This document shows positions 60,844 to 64,000 of a stretch of 64,000 nt of DNA, one piece after another. Origin of the DNA: Kallotenue papyrolyticum (lineage in GTDB: Bacteria; Chloroflexota; Chloroflexia; Chloroflexales; Kallotenuaceae); NCBI RefSeq assembly GCF_000526415.1, contig NZ_JAGA01000002.1:2313157-2377156 (forward strand), written 5' to 3'. The position numbers and the translations under genes were made by a program. The notes under the pieces are model-generated. The model did no database searches and was not told the origin of the DNA. It worked only from the letters and a program-made list of their open reading frames with translations. How positions within the stretch are numbered: position 1 is the stretch's first letter; every line of letters starts with the position of its first letter.

Positions 60844-62886
60844 ATGACCAAGCGCATACCGCCGTCGTGGGCGCTCACGGTGATCGAGGCTATCATAGGC
60901 AGCCTGTGCGACGCATATGACTCATTGCCGGCCGAGCTGCGCTCTCGCCTCGACCATCGTTATGCGCGCTTTCGGGCCGCCTATGCCGACGCCGCCTCGG
61001 CAACTGCGCGCGGACAGGCGGCTGCCCGGCTGCTGTCCGATCTGGCGCAGGAACCCGTGCTGCGGGCCATGGTTGATGCCTGGATCGCGCACGCGCGCGC
61101 ACGCGCCGCACGGAACGATCTGCTGAGCGACGATCCGTCCCTGCTCGATCGTTTGCCGCCCCGCCTGCAGTCGCCGCCGACCGCTACCGCCGCGCTGCCT
61201 GAGCTGTCCGACGGTCGCGGCCCGGCGCCGCTGCCTGCCCCGCCAGCGGCGGCAGCTCCACCACCGCTTGCCGCCGCGGAACCACCCGCCGTGCGTCGCT
61301 TCTGGCGTGGTTTCGAGTCGGCGCCGGCGCCCGCCGCTACGCGCAGCGGCGCTACGCCCGCAGCAACGCCCGCGCTGCTGCTGCGCTATCCGCAGCTTGA
61401 CTGCCAGGAACAGGTGCTGATCGGTCAGCGCATGAGTCTGTATATTCAACTGCTGACCAGCGCGCCCCCGGGGACATCGGCGCTGGCGATCGCCGACACG
61501 GACACGCCGGAGCGCCTGCCGGAGCTCGAAGCGGTGGTACGCGCGCGTGGATTTGAGATCGAGGGCAGCGATACGCGCACATTGACGGTGCGGCGCGATG
61601 GCGATACCGAAGAACGGGTCGTGCTGATTCCGCGGCGTTCGGGTGAGCAGGAGATCCGCGTGGCCTTTTATCAGCAAGGGCGCTACCTGGGCGAAGTCCG
61701 GCGCGTGGTGCTGGTCGTCGAACAGCCCGGTGTGATGGGCATGGTTGTGGCGCAGCCCGCGTCGCCGCCGGCCATTGCGCTGCGCAGTGGCCTGACGCCG
61801 CCGGATGTGGATGTGCGCATCATGCTCGATCGTCACGATCAGCGTACGCTCTATTTCGAAGCACACGCGATCAGCGAAACGGTGGGCTATAATCACGCGC
61901 CGATGGGACAGATCACGCTCCAGAAAACGCCCTTCGAGCTGTTTCAATCGATCTATGGCGAACTGACCTCTTTTGCGCGCGTGACGCCGTCCACCCCCGA
62001 TGAGGCTACGGCGCAGCAGCGTCGCCTGGAACGGTTGGGCAATCAGCTCTGGAGCGATCTGTTTCCGCCCGAACTGCAGCAGGCCTACTGGCGCATCCGC
62101 GATCGGGTACGTACGGTGCAAATCACCTCAGACGAGCCGTGGATCCCCTGGGAGCTGGCCAAGCCCTTCCGTTTCGATGAGCAGGGGCGACGCATCGACG
62201 AGCCCTTTCTCTGCGAGCAGTTCGATATTGCCCGTTGGCTGGCCGGTCCGGGTCCTGCCGATCAGGTGCTGGTGAGTCGTCTGCGGGCGATTGCACCGAC
62301 CGTGACCAATCTCCCGTCGCTGCAGGCAGAACTCCAGTTTCTCGAGCGGATCGGCCAGCTCCGCAGCGGTTTGGTCGCCGATCCGCCGTACAGCGATGTG
62401 CTGCGCGTCGTCGATCTGCTGGAAAACGGCAACGCGCAGATCGTGCACATTGCAGCGCATGGCAACTTCGATGCCAGCATGCCCGATAACAGCGGCATCC
62501 TGCTGGATGGCGGCGCATTGCGTCCGTCCGACATCGTGGCGCTGTTCGGTGGCGCGCGACCCCGTCCGCTGATCTTCATCAATGACTGCTATGGCGCGCA
62601 GGCAGCCTTCGGCCTGACGGGCCTGGGCGGCTGGGCCGAGCGGCTGGTGCGCCGCGCGGGAGTGGCCGCCTTCATCGGCGCCGCCTGGGAGGTCAACGAT
62701 CGGCTGGCGCTGCTCTTCGCGCAGGCCTTCTACGAGGCGTTGCTGCGTGACGGCAGGCCGCTGGCCGAAGCCTTTCGGCAGGCGCGTCTGCGGCTTCGCG
62801 ACGCCGCGCCCGCCAATTCAACCTGGCTGGCCTATGTGCTGTATGCCGATCCCAATGCCTGTGTGGAGGTTGTGCCTGCGGTTTAG
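60844..62886 (+). CDS. CHAT domain protease with N-terminal helical and beta-rich regions
   Basis: This 680-residue protein starts 11 bases after the preceding CHAT gene, with AAGGAG in front, so they form an operon. The N-terminus (about 1-100) is helical (SLCDAYDSLPAELRSRLDHR). A Pro/Ala linker and a beta-sandwich-like region follow (about 175-310, LDCQEQVLIGQRMSLYIQLL to RRVVLVVEQPG). The CHAT domain is C-terminal with HIAAHGNFD (His539) and IFINDCYGAQAAF (Cys582), and ends TWLAYVLYADP. No membrane helix. It could be activated by, or cut by, its membrane-bound neighbour. Confidence 0.87.
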   Translation: MTKRIPPSWALTVIEAIIGSLCDAYDSLPAELRSRLDHRYARFRAAYADAASATARGQAAARLLSDLAQEPVLRAMVDAWIAHARARAARNDLLSDDPSLLDRLPPRLQSPPTATAALPELSDGRGPAPLPAPPAAAAPPPLAAAEPPAVRRFWRGFESAPAPAATRSGATPAATPALLLRYPQLDCQEQVLIGQRMSLYIQLLTSAPPGTSALAIADTDTPERLPELEAVVRARGFEIEGSDTRTLTVRRDGDTEERVVLIPRRSGEQEIRVAFYQQGRYLGEVRRVVLVVEQPGVMGMVVAQPASPPAIALRSGLTPPDVDVRIMLDRHDQRTLYFEAHAISETVGYNHAPMGQITLQKTPFELFQSIYGELTSFARVTPSTPDEATAQQRRLERLGNQLWSDLFPPELQQAYWRIRDRVRTVQITSDEPWIPWELAKPFRFDEQGRRIDEPFLCEQFDIARWLAGPGPADQVLVSRLRAIAPTVTNLPSLQAELQFLERIGQLRSGLVADPPYSDVLRVVDLLENGNAQIVHIAAHGNFDASMPDNSGILLDGGALRPSDIVALFGGARPRPLIFINDCYGAQAAFGLTGLGGWAERLVRRAGVAAFIGAAWEVNDRLALLFAQAFYEALLRDGRPLAEAFRQARLRLRDAAPANSTWLAYVLYADPNACVEVVPAV

Positions 62887-62975
62887 ACCGACGTGCGACG
62901 GGTGGATTGCCCCGTTACCCGCCCCGCCCGTAGAGACGAGGGGCGCAACCGCGTGTATAACCGGTGGAAACTGCG

Positions 62976-64000
62976 CATCACCCCGCGTGTGGGGACAATG
63001 GCGTAGGGGCGGATAATTATCCGCCCCTACGCCCACGCGTGTGGGGACGATTTCAGATTCACCATCCCGCACGGTCAATGCCTCGGTTCACCCCCACGCG
63101 TGTGGGGACGATTGGATAGAACTGTTAGTTTGACACTTTGACCACGGTTCACCCCCACGCGTGTGGGGACGATGTACTGAAACTCGGCTTCTGCCCGCCG
63201 CTGTGCGGTTCACCCCCACGCGTGTGGGGACGATGCGGAGCAGAACTACGCGAAAGTGGCCTCGATCGGTTCACCCCCACGCGTGTGGGGACGATGTCTC
63301 GACCGGCACCAACAACGCAAATGGCTTCGGTTCACCCCCACGCGTGTGGGGACGATCGAGGAGTGGATGGCGCACTATCCAGATACGATGGTTCACCCCC
63401 ACGCGTGTGGGGACGATTTCTCGCGGAACCGCTGGAGCATTTCCTGTGGTGGTTCACCCCCACGCGTGTGGGGACGATGCTAAAGCCTCAGATTAAGCCC
63501 GCCTTATCCCCGGTTCACCCCCACGCGTGTGGGGACGATCCATGCCGATCGAACCGGCGGGCTGACGGAGAAGGTTCACCCCCACGCGTGTGGGGACGAT
63601 CGATCAATGATCATCGCGTTCCTCCCCAATCACGGTTCACCCCCACGCGTGTGGGGACGATCATTTCGCGCCGTTCGCGTCGACGTACCCGCCCGGTTCA
63701 CCCCCACGCGTGTGGGGACGATGACCCCTCTGGGCCGGGCCGCAAGGTGTACGTCGGTTCACCCCCACGCGTGTGGGGACGATATCCGTCCAGCAGTCGA
63801 GGAAGCAGCGCGAGACGGTTCACCCCCACGCGTGTGGGGACGATGCCAATGCAACATACGCCTCGTAGGCGGCCGCGGTTCACCCCCACGCGTGTGGGGA
63901 CGATAACCTCTAGATCAGCGGCTCCATCTCCAGGGCCGGTTCACCCCCACGCGTGTGGGGACGATGTTGACGCGATTCCGATGAACGAAGCAAAAGTCGG
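62976..64000 (-). CRISPR. CRISPR array, type I-E-like repeat, trailer end; continues past the right edge
   Basis: Fifteen identical 28-nt repeats start at 63085 and recur every 61 bases to 63817, then at 63877 and 63938. A sixteenth begins at 63999. Spacers are 33 nt except the one at 63845-63876, which is 32 nt. Each repeat begins GGTTCACC, contains the stem CCCCAC/GTGGGG and ends ACGAT. Two degenerate copies lie at the left (62976-62999 and 63032-63051). Read on the minus strand the repeat runs from ATCGTCCCC to GTGAACC, the usual sense of type I-E repeats. With decay at the left end, this puts the leader, and probably cas genes, outside the window on the right. Confidence 0.97.
63000..63033. 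repeat. Perfect 34-bp palindrome inside the trailer of the CRISPR array
   Basis: Seventeen bases are followed directly by their exact complement (half-site GTAGGGGCGGATAA with an AATT centre). It takes the place of a spacer and of the first eight bases of the adjacent degenerate repeat. It looks like a REP/MITE-type palindrome that entered the array, or a structure that ends the array transcript. Confidence 0.8.

Noticed and set aside
63161..63906. Open frames across the CRISPR array encoding repeated VHPHACGDD / GSPPRVWGR peptides
   Set aside because: They are translations of the 28-nt repeat and spacers in phase over several units; no start signal or domain. Such frames are a known annotation artefact.
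58505..64000. Type III-E (Craspase-like) system from CHAT genes next to a CRISPR array
   Set aside because: The repeat is type I-E-like, neither CHAT protein shows TPR repeats as in TPR-CHAT, and no gRAMP/Cas7-11-type gene is present. Adjacency alone does not support it.

Overview
The window is high-GC bacterial DNA whose gene families fit a filamentous, plant-polymer-degrading member of the Chloroflexota (Kallotenue/Roseiflexus-like). This is an inference from family content: alanine/proline-rich lipoprotein linkers, a general amino-acid ABC transporter, an Opp-type glycan importer, CHAT proteases and a type I-E-like CRISPR repeat. No rRNA or tRNA gene was seen.

Positions 1-18.5 kb hold an Rhs (YD-repeat) polymorphic-toxin locus. 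One Rhs gene enters from the left edge. It is followed by six displaced 'tip' cassettes and a decayed seventh. Each cassette starts abruptly inside the conserved Rhs core end (the region with DPWG, YHARYYDP and NRYAYV..NP motifs), carries a different C-terminal toxin tip, and is followed by its own lower-GC immunity-type gene. Tips include a DUF6973-like domain, a Hint plus PD-(D/E)XK-like nuclease, a GIY-YIG-like nuclease, a Hint plus probable RNase, and a pair of related unknown tips that travel with two-helix membrane proteins. Single-base lesions hit the vestigial core of four cassettes but no tip. Two insertion sequences lie here: an IS5-family element that splits a DUF4259 gene with a clean TAA duplication, and a dead IS630-family element that landed in the stop codon of a small immunity gene. 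A LuxR-type regulator, a secreted protein with an in-frame amber codon and a lipoprotein sit among the cassettes.

Positions 18.6-33.8 kb are housekeeping and accessory metabolism: a four-gene general amino-acid ABC transporter (aapJQMP type), a fused membrane protein with a catalytically degenerate M50 domain and an intact Lon-type domain, bioY, a membrane-anchored DsbA-like protein, and a leftward sulfide/persulfide operon (YgaP-like rhodanese, persulfide-dioxygenase-like hydrolase, rhodanese, TauE/SafE exporter, small membrane protein, sulfide:quinone reductase-like flavoprotein). This operon is divergent from an ECF sigma factor and its zinc-finger partner. An SDR oxidoreductase follows.

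Positions 33.8-57.0 kb form a mannan/galactomannan utilisation locus: LacI regulator, Opp-type binding protein, two permeases, two ATPases, GH5, GH2 beta-mannosidase-type, a second GH5, an ABC exporter, a CE7 esterase, a VOC protein, an aldo/keto reductase and a ThuA-like protein. Then comes a divergent pair, GH42 beta-galactosidase and a second LacI regulator, followed by GH1 and GH27. The transporter would import oligosaccharides that the mostly cytoplasmic hydrolases take apart.

Positions 57.1-64.0 kb hold a two-domain peptidoglycan hydrolase, two adjacent CHAT (caspase-like) proteins, one with a membrane anchor and a predicted outside beta-propeller, and the trailer end of a CRISPR array with 15 perfect 28-nt repeats that runs off the right edge. 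No cas gene is inside the window.
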